DNA of 44,425 nucleotides from Acidobacteriota bacterium (GTDB lineage: Bacteria; Acidobacteriota; Terriglobia; Bryobacterales; Bryobacteraceae): the NCBI GenBank assembly GCA_025352795.1, contig JANXSF010000049.1, forward strand, positions 1 through 44,425, given 5' to 3'. The position numbers and the translations under genes are program-made. Below are positions 26,210 through 35,138 of the stretch, piece by piece. Within the stretch, counting starts at the first letter, position 1. Every line of letters starts with the position of its first letter. Below the pieces are notes generated by a model that made no database searches, was not told the DNA's origin, and saw nothing but the letters and a program-made list of their open reading frames with translations.

Positions 26210-29200
26210 ATGTATATTCGCAACGTCGTGCGAAACCTCTTAGGAACGGTAATTTTCTGCCTGTCGGCCTTCGGCCAATCGAAGACTACAGCAGTTCTGA
26301 ACGGGACTATTTTAGATCCCACAGGGGGTGCCATACCGTCTGCCAAAGTAGTGCTGGCTAGCATAGAAACAGGTGCAAAGCAGGAAACACTGACAGATGG
26401 CGAAGGCAGTTATCGCTTTCCATTGGTGATTCCGGGACTCTATGAAGTGCGTGTTGAAAAGACTGGCTTCAGTTCAGCAATCCGCAAAAATGTGGAAGTC
26501 ACCGTTGGGCAAGTTGCCTCGTTAAATCTACAGTTGGCGCTTGGTCAGACGAGTGAGGTGATTGAAGTCAGTAGCGACGTGGCCCTAGTCGAAACAGAGC
26601 GAACGCAGCAATCCAATACCATTCAGGAAGTGGCTATTCGCAACCTTCCCATCAACCGTCGCGACTACCTGACCTTCTCTCTACTCGCCCCCGGAATAGC
26701 GGATTCCAAAGCTCTGGCCGATGCCAATAGCTTCCGCGTGAAGCAAACTCCCGATAGCGGAATTTCATTTTACGGATCGAACGGTCGCGGCAACAGCGTG
26801 AACGTGGATGGCGGAGATTCCAACGATCCTGGAGGCGGAGTTCGGCCCACCGTCAGCCAGGAAGCAGTGCAGGAATTCCAAGTAAATCGCACCAATTATT
26901 CTGCCGAACACGGATCTGCACGCGGCGGTGTGGTGAACATTTTAACCAAGAGCGGGTCGAATGATATGCATGGTTCGGCCTTTGGATTTTTCCGACACCA
27001 ATCGTTAGATGCCACCGATCCCTTTGCCCTTGTCTACGATGGAACGAAGGTAAGTCGGATTAAGCCAGATTCCAATCGTCAGCAATATGGTGCCACCATC
27101 GGCGGGCCAATTTCGAAGGACAAGCTATTCTACTTTCTCAGTTATGAAGGGCTGCGGCGTCGCGAACGACGCACCGTTCCGGTATTGACCGACAATGCCA
27201 TCTTTGGCCCAACCCCTGCGCAGAACGCAATTCTGAATCAACTGCCCGCAGCGGCCCAGGCCCAGTTACGACCTGCGCTCAGCACCCCACCTGCAGTGCA
27301 GGAAATGTTCCGTTTGAACAGCGGAATTTTCCCGTTTGAAACGGATGACCACAAAGGCCTCTTCCGCATGGATTACCGCATGAACGATAAAAATATCTTT
27401 TCATTCCGGCAGAACGTCTCGCAGATTTTCGAAACGAATGAAGGCATTGGGGCACTGGTGGGCTTTTCCCGCGGCTTCGTGCAGGAGTATTTTGATTCCA
27501 CAACGCTGGCCAGTTTGACCAGCAATTTTTCAACGTCGATGGTGAACGAATTGCGGTTGCAGTACAACTATTACGATTTCCGCACGGAATCTAACGACAA
27601 GTTTGGACCTGCCTTGGAAATCGCCGGATTCGGCTTATTCAATCGCGACCGGTTCCTGCCATCGCGCACTCTGGCTCGTCGTACCGACCTGATTGATAAC
27701 TTGAGCTGGGCGAAGGGAAAGCACAATGTGAAGACGGGATTCTACTACGCCAATCGCGTTACAGATTCTGACTCCAAAACTTTTATGAGCGGTCGTTTTA
27801 CCTTTGGCGCACTGCCTGGAGGGCTAGTGAATCCGGCCCTAGCAAGTACTTCCATCACGTCGCTGCAAGCCTTCAACTTGGGCTTGGCGCAAAGTTATCA
27901 ACAAGGGTTTGGCGATGGATTGGTGAAAGGTCGCAGTATCCCTTTGGTGGCCGGTTTTGTCCAGGATAGTTGGAAGGTGGCTTCCAATCTGACTTTCGAC
28001 CTGGGCGTGCGTTATGAAGTGGACAACCGTAAAGAGCCGCTTCCTACGTCGCACAAAAGCATTGGCCCCCGCGGCGGATTCGCATTGGATCCCTTCAAGG
28101 ATCATAAGACGATTGTTCGTGGTGGATACGGTTTATTCTATGCGCCCATCGATTTCCAAATTGATTACGTTGTGAACGCACTGAATGAAATTGGTGGCTA
28201 CCGGCAGATCGCCCAAGTTCTAACCACACTGAACGCGGCAGCCCCAGCGGCGGTCACCGGTCCCATCAACATCTTCAGCACACTTCGGGCGCAAGGCGTG
28301 ATTGGCATTCCCACTCCGCTGAAACCCATCACTGCGGCTGACTTACGGCAGTTCGGAATCAACATCAGCAACACCGGTCCACGTCCCCCGCTGACCGTAA
28401 TTTTTCGTCCATCGAAGGATTACACAAACCCTTATGCGCAACAAGCCAGCTTTGGCATTGAACGGGAAATTGCGAAGAACTTCTCTTTCGGAGTCAGCTA
28501 TGTTTTTGTTCGTGGAGCGAAGCTGACCACTTCTCATGACGATAATTTGCTGGACGCTCCAGTGAACCCGGCCAAGGGAATTCGTGACTGGGGTCCTACG
28601 GCGACCAACCCAACTGGGACCGCATTTTTCAAGAACCCATTGCTGTTTCAGGACAACGTGTATGAATCCACTGCCAACTCGTTTTATCACGGCATGATAG
28701 TTGAGGCCACTCGGCGCTTCAATCGCAGTGCGATGATTTCGTTCAACTATACGTTCAGCAAAGTGATTGATGAAACGGTGGATTACAATACCGATTTCCA
28801 AGCAAACGATCAGTTGAATCGACGGGCGGAACGCGCCTTATCGAGCTTCGACCAGCGTCATAAGATTGTTTTGTACGCGGTGCTGCAAAGCTCTGGGGCT
28901 GGAAAAAACCTGTTCCGCGGATTCCTGTTTACGCCTATAGTTCGATACAACAGTTCTCGACCCTTCAATCTGTTATCGGGCACAGAAATTAATAATGATC
29001 GCCACAACACAACGGACCGCCCGATATTTGCTGGTCGCAACACCGGGATTGGACCTTCGTTCGCCACGTTTGATATGCGCTTAACCAGGAAGTTCGCCCT
29101 TGGGGAAAAGAAGAGTCTGGAATTCATGGGAGAAGCGTTTAATCTGCTAAATCGCCTGAATTATGGAAGTGTGAATAACACGGTGGGCCTGATTTCAGGG

Positions 29201-29308
29201 CCATTCAATCTTACTGGTCGGGATGATAGAACACCAAGCCAGCCCCTGGGATTCACATCGGCATTCGATCCACGACGGTTGCAGTTGGGGCTGCGCTTCG
29301 CGTTTTAG
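26210..29308 (+). CDS. TonB-dependent receptor, Oar-like, with carboxypeptidase-regulatory domain
   Basis: A 1032-residue outer-membrane protein. A signal segment (about 1-22) is followed by a carboxypeptidase-regulatory-like Ig domain (about 28-110: NGTILDPTGGAIPSAKVVL, GLYEVRVEKTGF), a plug domain (about 120-240, with NSVNVDGGDSNDPGGG, EFQVNRTNYSAEHG and GGVVNILTKSG) and a long beta barrel ending in LRFAF, with the terminal aromatic residue needed for barrel assembly. Such receptors are abundant in Acidobacteria and import large glycans, peptides or chelates. Ribosome binding site AAGGAG is eight bases from ATG, preceded by a hairpin. The ligand is unknown; the neighbouring DUF1080-like gene suggests a carbohydrate. 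Confidence 0.93.
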   Translation: MYIRNVVRNLLGTVIFCLSAFGQSKTTAVLNGTILDPTGGAIPSAKVVLASIETGAKQETLTDGEGSYRFPLVIPGLYEVRVEKTGFSSAIRKNVEVTVGQVASLNLQLALGQTSEVIEVSSDVALVETERTQQSNTIQEVAIRNLPINRRDYLTFSLLAPGIADSKALADANSFRVKQTPDSGISFYGSNGRGNSVNVDGGDSNDPGGGVRPTVSQEAVQEFQVNRTNYSAEHGSARGGVVNILTKSGSNDMHGSAFGFFRHQSLDATDPFALVYDGTKVSRIKPDSNRQQYGATIGGPISKDKLFYFLSYEGLRRRERRTVPVLTDNAIFGPTPAQNAILNQLPAAAQAQLRPALSTPPAVQEMFRLNSGIFPFETDDHKGLFRMDYRMNDKNIFSFRQNVSQIFETNEGIGALVGFSRGFVQEYFDSTTLASLTSNFSTSMVNELRLQYNYYDFRTESNDKFGPALEIAGFGLFNRDRFLPSRTLARRTDLIDNLSWAKGKHNVKTGFYYANRVTDSDSKTFMSGRFTFGALPGGLVNPALASTSITSLQAFNLGLAQSYQQGFGDGLVKGRSIPLVAGFVQDSWKVASNLTFDLGVRYEVDNRKEPLPTSHKSIGPRGGFALDPFKDHKTIVRGGYGLFYAPIDFQIDYVVNALNEIGGYRQIAQVLTTLNAAAPAAVTGPINIFSTLRAQGVIGIPTPLKPITAADLRQFGINISNTGPRPPLTVIFRPSKDYTNPYAQQASFGIEREIAKNFSFGVSYVFVRGAKLTTSHDDNLLDAPVNPAKGIRDWGPTATNPTGTAFFKNPLLFQDNVYESTANSFYHGMIVEATRRFNRSAMISFNYTFSKVIDETVDYNTDFQANDQLNRRAERALSSFDQRHKIVLYAVLQSSGAGKNLFRGFLFTPIVRYNSSRPFNLLSGTEINNDRHNTTDRPIFAGRNTGIGPSFATFDMRLTRKFALGEKKSLEFMGEAFNLLNRLNYGSVNNTVGLISGPFNLTGRDDRTPSQPLGFTSAFDPRRLQLGLRFAF

Positions 29309-29643
29309 AGTGGGGGAGTGCAGAGGTTAGGCTTCCCAGCCTGTTGTGTGTTTGCCTCTAGAGGTGAATTCGACCCTGCCCAATTTCATATAGTTTCCCA
29401 CCTTCAGTAAGTTCTCCAAGCGCTTGAAGGTTTGAAAAAAGCCCGCTAGGCGGGCTTGGCAGGCAAAACTGCCTGCCCCACCAACACATTTCCAGGCCTA
29501 GTGAAATTCAGTTGTAAGTGGGGCAGGCGATTCCGCCTGCAAACTATCCCCTCTAACCACCCAGTTAGTGAGTCACAATCAGAACAAATCTATTTCCACC
29601 CGTTAACTCCTTGTAATTCAACTTACCCCTCCATTTCAAACTC
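29309..29643. other. gene-free region holding the second copy of the dispersed repeat
   Basis: 335 bp between the receptor gene and the next plus-strand gene. It is mostly occupied by the repeat at 29417-29540. I see no ORF and no clear promoter. Confidence 0.7.
29417..29540 (-). repeat. dispersed intergenic repeat, copy 2 (inverted relative to copy 1)
   Basis: Reverse-complement relative of 5398-5515; positions 29452-29481 are identical to the reverse complement of 5452-5481. An 8-bp perfect hairpin AAGCCCGC-TAG-GCGGGCTT (preceded by A-run, so T-run on the minus strand) and a GGCAGGC/GCCTGCC hairpin are both present. As in copy 1, an outer box GTGGGGCAGGCG bounds the other end. Confidence 0.8.
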
Positions 29644-30609
29644 ATGATGAACGTTGGTTCCTTGCTGCAACCACTACCCTCCATGCAGAGGCAAGTAATG
29701 CAGCAAATTAACTCTGATCCCCGAAGAAAACTATACGAAGCGGCCCTGGCAGCACCGGTTTTTGATTCCCCGCCCGGCGAATCCTGGGCCCTGCTTCCCC
29801 GTGGTACATCCCCAAGCAGACCCGTTCCGTTGGGTTCCAAAGCCTATCAAAGTTGGCTATGCGCAATGTCCGAGGAAAAGCTTGGACTCCTGCCCACACC
29901 AGCAATTCTCAACTTCACGATCAAAGCAAGGCATCGCGATTCTTCCAATTGCGAAGATGAAAACCGTCAGGTTGCGCTGCGCATGTTTCGTACAGAGGGC
30001 GGAGACATTCACTTCCATCTGGGGTGCGATTCGGGGCATTGCCTCAAAATCACCAACGAAGGCTGGGAAGTAGAAGATACTCCAGACTACCTACACTTTC
30101 GTTATCCTGAAACGCGGCTTCCCATTCCAAAACCCATCAACGCCAACGCCTCATTGCAAGCTCTTCTAGCGCAGAGTATGGGTGAGGATGCTGCGGAGCC
30201 ACTTACTAAGTGGCTCATCAAAACCATTTGCCAGGTTGAACCTGCGGGACCGCTTTTGATAACCGGTGAGGGACGGCATCGTGCGGCGCTGTCCTTAGTG
30301 TCCTTGTTGGATGCGCGACATGTCATCACGAACGAACCTAACTTTGAGGATGATTGGTTACTGCTTTACGCGGAACTTTCGCTGATAAAAGGAGGGCGGC
30401 TAGACCGTTTGAATTTCTATGCCATACACAGAATGCGACCGGTGGTCATTACATCGGAAAAGGCTGTTGCGGGGTTAGATGTTACTCAGATCAATGTTTC
30501 CTCAGTTACACAAATTGACATAGCAACAGCTTTGGGTGCCTTGGCCAGCGCCGTTTCAGCCGCTATCCGCGCCCCACTAGCGGCATCTTTGTCGCCATCA
30601 CCGTTATAA
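29644..30609 (+). CDS. diverged phage/ICE-type ATPase homologue with degenerate P-loop
   Basis: A 321-residue protein. [10 protein letters not shown] and the following beta-rich part ([27 protein letters not shown] ... [13 protein letters not shown], about 64-165) match in order the N-terminal module of ATP-binding proteins from phages and integrative elements, in which it precedes a P-loop ATPase. Here the P-loop position reads [13 protein letters not shown] (about 204-216), lacking the GK-S/T of Walker A, and the ATPase part is short. It may be a dead or repurposed remnant of a mobile element. The 3' end overlaps the convergent SDR gene by 47 bp. ATG 29644 or 29647; no clear ribosome binding site. 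Confidence 0.6.
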   Translation: MMNVGSLLQPLPSMQRQVMQQINSDPRRKLYEAALAAPVFDSPPGESWALLPRGTSPSRPVPLGSKAYQSWLCAMSEEKLGLLPTPAILNFTIKARHRDSSNCEDENRQVALRMFRTEGGDIHFHLGCDSGHCLKITNEGWEVEDTPDYLHFRYPETRLPIPKPINANASLQALLAQSMGEDAAEPLTKWLIKTICQVEPAGPLLITGEGRHRAALSLVSLLDARHVITNEPNFEDDWLLLYAELSLIKGGRLDRLNFYAIHRMRPVVITSEKAVAGLDVTQINVSSVTQIDIATALGALASAVSAAIRAPLAASLSPSPL

Positions 30610-31312
30610 ACTGCACGTTCGCTTCCAACGGCAAGTTCGCCATCATCAAAACAGCATCGGCAACATGACGCACATCCATGCGCGGTTCCACCATCATGGT
30701 GCCATTGGCTTGGGGAACTCCGGCGGTCATACGCTGGGTCATTTCTGTCGCAGCGTTGCCAATGTCGATTTGGCCGCAAGCGATATCGAAGGCTCGGCCA
30801 TCCAATGAAATGCTTTTCGTAAGTCCGGTAATGGCGTGCTTGGTAGCAGTATAGGGTGCCGAATTTGGTCGAGGCGTTTGCGCGGAAATGGAGCCGTTAT
30901 TGATGATGCGCCCGCCCATCGGTCGCTGAGTTTTCATCAACCGCATGGCATGTTGTGCGCACAGAAACGCTCCGTTAAGATTCACCCCAACCACGTTGTT
31001 CCATTGTTCAAACGTCAACTCATCCATGGGGATGGCGGGTGCGCCCATACCGGCATTGTTGAACAAAACGTCGAGCCGTCCAAAGGTTTGTTTAATCTTG
31101 TCGAACAGTGCTGCAACCGCATTGGGCTGGCTGATGTCGGCGGAGAATGGAAGCAATGTTCCCCCTCCCGATGTCCCCATTTCAGCGGTGCGCTGCAATT
31201 CCTCTTCTCGCCGACCAGTAAGTACTACGTCGTATCCAGCACTTTGCAACGCCAGCGCAGAAGCTCGGCCAATACCGCTGCCAGCACCTGTTATAAGAGC
31301 AATTTTCTTCAT
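30563..31312 (-). CDS. short-chain dehydrogenase/reductase (SDR)
   Basis: A 249-residue classical SDR that reduces or oxidises a carbonyl/alcohol with NAD(P). Seen: cofactor loop [10 protein letters not shown] (about 8-17), NNAG (about 90-93), catalytic serine in [11 protein letters not shown], and Y-x3-K in YTATKHA. The arginines after strand 2 (TGRREEEL) suggest NADP preference. It ends [11 protein letters not shown], a normal family end, although the last 47 bp overlap the convergent ATPase-like gene. The substrate is unknown. Confidence 0.9.
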   Translation of the reverse strand: MKKIALITGAGSGIGRASALALQSAGYDVVLTGRREEELQRTAEMGTSGGGTLLPFSADISQPNAVAALFDKIKQTFGRLDVLFNNAGMGAPAIPMDELTFEQWNNVVGVNLNGAFLCAQHAMRLMKTQRPMGGRIINNGSISAQTPRPNSAPYTATKHAITGLTKSISLDGRAFDIACGQIDIGNAATEMTQRMTAGVPQANGTMMVEPRMDVRHVADAVLMMANLPLEANVQFITVMATKMPLVGRG

Positions 31313-31362
31313 TGTGTCCCTATTGTCTCAACAGTTATTGGCCCCATGGGGCTATAACTTCG

Positions 31363-31433
31363 GAAGTTAGTGGGACCGGCATCCCTACCGGTCCTTCCCT
31401 TCTTCTGGATAATGAGCCGAAAGCACTAACTTC
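31363..31433. repeat. REP-like nested palindrome between SDR and sulfatase genes
   Basis: Outer arms GAAGTTAGTG (31363-31372) and CACTAACTTC (31424-31433) are perfect 10-bp complements. Inside them GGACCGG (31373-31379) pairs with CCGGTCC (31388-31394). Read on the minus strand the inner part is GGACCGGTAGGGATGCCGG, a form common in repeat elements of related genomes (from memory). It lies downstream of the sulfatase stop and upstream of the SDR start. Confidence 0.6.
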
Positions 31434-31448
31434 GAAATTCAATTTAAG

Positions 31449-32906
31449 TCAGCGACCTTTCTTCTTCGCCACCGGTCGTGGCTTGGCTTCATTGAGTACT
31501 GGCGGGACAAAATCGTAATCAGTAATTAGTTTTTCCTGCAATGCGGCCATTAAGGTTTGCTGCGTATCGTTGAATTCAGCTTGCCCAGCGATGTTATTCA
31601 ACTCGCCTGGATCCACGTCCAAGTCATATAACTCTAAAACTGGACGCGGACGCTGGAAATAAGCTCGATCATGCTCAGGCTTCAGAGTACCCGCTTTGTG
31701 TGCCGCCACCATCTGTTGCCAACCCGGATCCTGTCCGCTATCTACTGGCCAATATTCCATTTGCGGCGTCAAGTTATAGATCAACTTATAACGATTGTTA
31801 CGAACCGAGCGTGAAAGATCGAACGTAGAAGACTTTGTTTCTGAAGTGAATTCAGCACCGCCATGGTGCAGTCGTGCGCTGAACACATATTCCCGCGGCT
31901 CATACTTTCCGCCGATCAGCAAAGGATAAAAGCTGCGCCCGGAAACACCTTTTGGAAACTCAGCTCCAGCAGCATCCATAAACGTTGCCGCCAAATCTTC
32001 ACCGGAAATTAGAGTCTTTGTGACCCCAGGTTTAATGTGCCCAGGCCAGCGTGCAATCAGTGGAACGTTCACTCCGGGGTCGTAGAGTGATCCTTTGCCA
32101 TGAGGAAACGCCATGCCGTTATCGCCCATAAAAATTACTAAAGTGTTGCCTTCCTGGTTGCGTTTGCGGAGCACGGCCATGGCGTCACCAAAGGAACGAT
32201 CCGCCCGCTCCACTTCCCCACAATAGCGTGCCAAATCATCACGAACGCCCGGTAAGTCAGGAAGGTGGGACGGCAGTTTGATCTTCGCCGGATCCACCTT
32301 TCCGGCATCGCTATCCCAGGGATGGTGCGGATCGTTGTAGTTGATCCAGAAGAACCAGGGCTTGTTCTGCGGCACTTTGGCCAGAAATTCATCCAGCAAT
32401 TGCGGGGTGGGCCCTTGCGACGAAATATTCATGAAATCCACGCGAGATTTCCAGGAACGCATCTGGTTACGTTCATACACCTGCTCTGTCACTGGCGACG
32501 GATTAATGACACCGTCCAAATGAAAATAGCGGCCGCAAACGCCTGTGTAATATCCTTTGGTCCGCAACACCTCGGGAGCAGTAACAATATCTTTGGGCAA
32601 TGGAGAACTGAAGCGGCCCATGCGCGCGGCCACCGGGGAGCGCCCGGTCATCAGTGCTGTTCGCGATGGGACACATTGCGGAGCAGCAGTAAAAGCACGG
32701 TCGAAACGTATCCCCTCCCGCGCAAACTGATCCAGGTTTGGAGTCGACATCCAAGTGGCCCCATATGCGCCAAGGTATGGACTACTGTGATCGTCGGAAA
32801 GGATAAATAAGATATTAGGAGTTTTAGAGCTCTGTGCCTGCAACGCGATGGGCGCTGCGGCAAGAGTCTTGAGCATGTCTCTGCGGCTGGTAGTCACGCT
32901 CTGCAT
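31449..32906 (-). CDS. Tat-exported sulfatase (FGly type)
   Basis: A 485-residue sulfatase. The N-terminus TSRRDMLKTLAAAPIALQAQ is a twin-arginine export signal, so the folded enzyme works in the periplasm or outside. The first metal-binding aspartates are D38-D39 in LSDDHSS. The active-site box is C78-V-P-S-R82, where the cysteine is converted to formylglycine. Later DNG/H motifs (FMGDNGMAFPHGKGSLYDPG) are also present. No anaerobic or aerobic FGly-generating enzyme gene is in the window. It likely removes sulfate esters from glycans, in line with the neighbouring glycan genes. Confidence 0.92.
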   Translation of the reverse strand: MQSVTTSRRDMLKTLAAAPIALQAQSSKTPNILFILSDDHSSPYLGAYGATWMSTPNLDQFAREGIRFDRAFTAAPQCVPSRTALMTGRSPVAARMGRFSSPLPKDIVTAPEVLRTKGYYTGVCGRYFHLDGVINPSPVTEQVYERNQMRSWKSRVDFMNISSQGPTPQLLDEFLAKVPQNKPWFFWINYNDPHHPWDSDAGKVDPAKIKLPSHLPDLPGVRDDLARYCGEVERADRSFGDAMAVLRKRNQEGNTLVIFMGDNGMAFPHGKGSLYDPGVNVPLIARWPGHIKPGVTKTLISGEDLAATFMDAAGAEFPKGVSGRSFYPLLIGGKYEPREYVFSARLHHGGAEFTSETKSSTFDLSRSVRNNRYKLIYNLTPQMEYWPVDSGQDPGWQQMVAAHKAGTLKPEHDRAYFQRPRPVLELYDLDVDPGELNNIAGQAEFNDTQQTLMAALQEKLITDYDFVPPVLNEAKPRPVAKKKGR

Positions 32907-32948
32907 TATACAGCGCGCACAGCCTCAATCAGCGACCAATACGAAATC

Positions 32949-34073
32949 CTACTCGGTGCCAGCCACAGTGAACCCAGTCAGCCCGGGCATGGGACCAGCG
33001 GCGAAGAACTGTTGACGGGACAGATTCCGGTAGACATTGCCCGCCACTCCGGCGGCCACTCCGCCGTTTACCTGCTTGCCGCCTGTCAACAAAACCACGA
33101 CCACCAGCTTGTTGTGACCCACTTCATTGAAGCTACCGAACCAGCCTAAATGTGTGGGTGAATCCTTATCGGTGCAGGTTCCGGTCTTCCCTAAAATCGG
33201 TTCATTCGGATCATACGCTGCGCGACGGGCGGTGCCGTATTCCACTGCGGCCATCATGCCTGGTTTGATTTCCGGAACCTGATCGCCAATGTCCAACAGG
33301 CGCTTCACGCGGGGCTTGAAGCGGGCGATTTCCATAGCGTTTTTGGGATATTGCAGATAGTACATGGTGCCGCCGTTGGAAATTGTCCCTAAGATGGACG
33401 CCAGTTCCAGCGGGGTTACCGTGATGCCCAAGCCGTAGCTGGTCATCATGCCCACACCGCCGTATTTGGGCGCTTCTGTTGGATAATCCCCAGCTTTTTC
33501 ACCAGCGATATCGAGTCCGGCTTTTTCGCCCAGACCGAACATCTTTGAATAGCGCGTGACGCGATCGTATCCCAACATGCTGCCCACATTGGCGAAGTAA
33601 GGGTTGTTGGAATGGGCCAGCGCTTCAGTCAAATTCAGCCGCGAGTAACGATCCACGCGGATCATACTGTTTCGGTCAATGACGCCTTCGCTTAAACCGG
33701 CCATGGCGCAAACCAGCTTAATGGTGGAACAGGGTTGAAAGCCGCCGCGCAAACCGAGTCTCTGATTGACGATGGTAAGAATTCGACCACTTTGCGGGTC
33801 GCTGACAACGATGCTTCCGTTGAATGGGCCAAGCGCATCGACGGCTGCTTTGCGCACCACAAGATCTTCCCCTTCAATGTTGTCGCCCAGGCTGGAATCG
33901 GCGAAGGAAGGTTCTCTCCAGTTTTCCACTGGAATCACTTTACGTTTCGACGCAGCCACTTTCGCTTTCGGGGCAACTGCTCGTTTCTTCTTGCTTACAA
34001 CCGCACTTGCTGGAACCGGCGCCAAAAGGACCATGATGGCAATACCGATTACAGCGATTTTGAATCGCCGCAT
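32949..34073 (-). CDS. stand-alone penicillin-binding transpeptidase domain protein
   Basis: A 374-residue exported protein (signal MRRFKIAVIGIAIMVLLAPVPASA) followed by a Lys/Ala-rich linker and a penicillin-binding transpeptidase domain. The three catalytic motifs are S116-T-I-K119, S155-N-N157 and K297-T-G299. It lacks the glycosyltransferase and the dimerisation/pedestal domains of usual class A or B PBPs, so it is a minimal PBP, perhaps a cross-linking or beta-lactam-sensing enzyme. Start ATG 34073 has GAGGGA six bases upstream and begins the signal peptide; the frame is open to 34130. Confidence 0.88.
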   Translation of the reverse strand: MRRFKIAVIGIAIMVLLAPVPASAVVSKKKRAVAPKAKVAASKRKVIPVENWREPSFADSSLGDNIEGEDLVVRKAAVDALGPFNGSIVVSDPQSGRILTIVNQRLGLRGGFQPCSTIKLVCAMAGLSEGVIDRNSMIRVDRYSRLNLTEALAHSNNPYFANVGSMLGYDRVTRYSKMFGLGEKAGLDIAGEKAGDYPTEAPKYGGVGMMTSYGLGITVTPLELASILGTISNGGTMYYLQYPKNAMEIARFKPRVKRLLDIGDQVPEIKPGMMAAVEYGTARRAAYDPNEPILGKTGTCTDKDSPTHLGWFGSFNEVGHNKLVVVVLLTGGKQVNGGVAAGVAGNVYRNLSRQQFFAAGPMPGLTGFTVAGTE

Positions 34074-34178
34074 TATAAATCCCTCAAACCAACTGATTTT
34101 TATGCCCTGCCCTCTTTGGAGCAAGATCATCTGTACTACTTATCGGTCCATTCTCTAATAACCACTACGTTAAATTTC

Positions 34179-34931
34179 TTAAGCTGCCGTCCAGCCACCA
34201 TCAATGGTCTGTACGCTGCCTTGCACAAATCCGGCTTCATCGGAAGCAAGATACAGCACCATGTGCGCAATCTCTTCCGGTTTGCCCAGCCGACCAATGG
34301 GTTGCCGTTGATTCAACTGCACCCGCATTTCCGCCTTCTCATGCTTATGATACTTCTCTAAATACGATTCCACAAAGGGCGAATCCACTGTTCCCGGCGC
34401 AATGCAATTGACGCGCATCTGGGTGGGATATTCCACCGCTAACTGTTTGGTCATGGCCACCACTGCACCCTTCGACATGCAGTAGGCGAACCGCCGCTTA
34501 ATTCCGATCAAACCGGCCACCGATGCAATATTGATCATGGACCCATGCGAGGCCAGCAACAACGGCACAGCGGCTTTGGAAACCAGATACAACCCGAAAA
34601 CATTCACTCGATACAAGCGGTCAAAATCTTCCGGCGAGCATTCTTCAATGCTGCCCACATGGCCTATGCCAGCGTTGTTCACCAGGATATCAAGTTTAGG
34701 GATGGATGCGAACACAGCAGCCACCTGTTCGGGATCAGCAATGTTGCAGGTGTGGGCGATAGCGCCGGGCAGTTCAGCCTCCAGTCGTTGAGCCGCAGCA
34801 GCGTCCAAGTCAACTATGTGAATGGCAGCCCCGGCAGCGGTTAAAACGCGCGCAGTAGCCTCGCCGATTCCACTGGCACCTCCGGTTACAAGGGCAACTC
34901 TACCGTCTAAGCGAAAAGGGACACTCATCAT
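34179..34931 (-). CDS. short-chain dehydrogenase/reductase (SDR)
   Basis: A 250-residue classical SDR. TGGASGIGEA cofactor loop (about 16-25), aspartates after strand 2 (IVDLDAA) suggesting NAD preference, NNAG, catalytic serine in NIASVAGL, Y-x3-K in YCMSKGA, and the C-terminal end VQTIDGGWTAA typical of the FabG-like group. The start MMSVPF is at 34931. It lies 105 bp upstream of the PBP start on the same strand. The substrate is unknown; sugar or polyol dehydrogenation would suit the setting, as inference. Confidence 0.9.
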   Translation of the reverse strand: MMSVPFRLDGRVALVTGGASGIGEATARVLTAAGAAIHIVDLDAAAAQRLEAELPGAIAHTCNIADPEQVAAVFASIPKLDILVNNAGIGHVGSIEECSPEDFDRLYRVNVFGLYLVSKAAVPLLLASHGSMINIASVAGLIGIKRRFAYCMSKGAVVAMTKQLAVEYPTQMRVNCIAPGTVDSPFVESYLEKYHKHEKAEMRVQLNQRQPIGRLGKPEEIAHMVLYLASDEAGFVQGSVQTIDGGWTAA

Positions 34932-35138
34932 TTAAAGGGTAGCAGGTAAAGGATAGTAGGATTGGGAGATGTCGCCCTAAGTCACTCCCAATTCCCACAG
35001 CCCATGGCAATGCTCACTTTCGACGCCAGTTCGCAGATCTGATTATTGCTCAGTTGCCGTACGCGCCACTCCCTAAATCCTCAGGAGATCGTAAACCTTC
35101 ATCTGACCTATACCGCCCACCAAGCTAAAAAGCCAACG

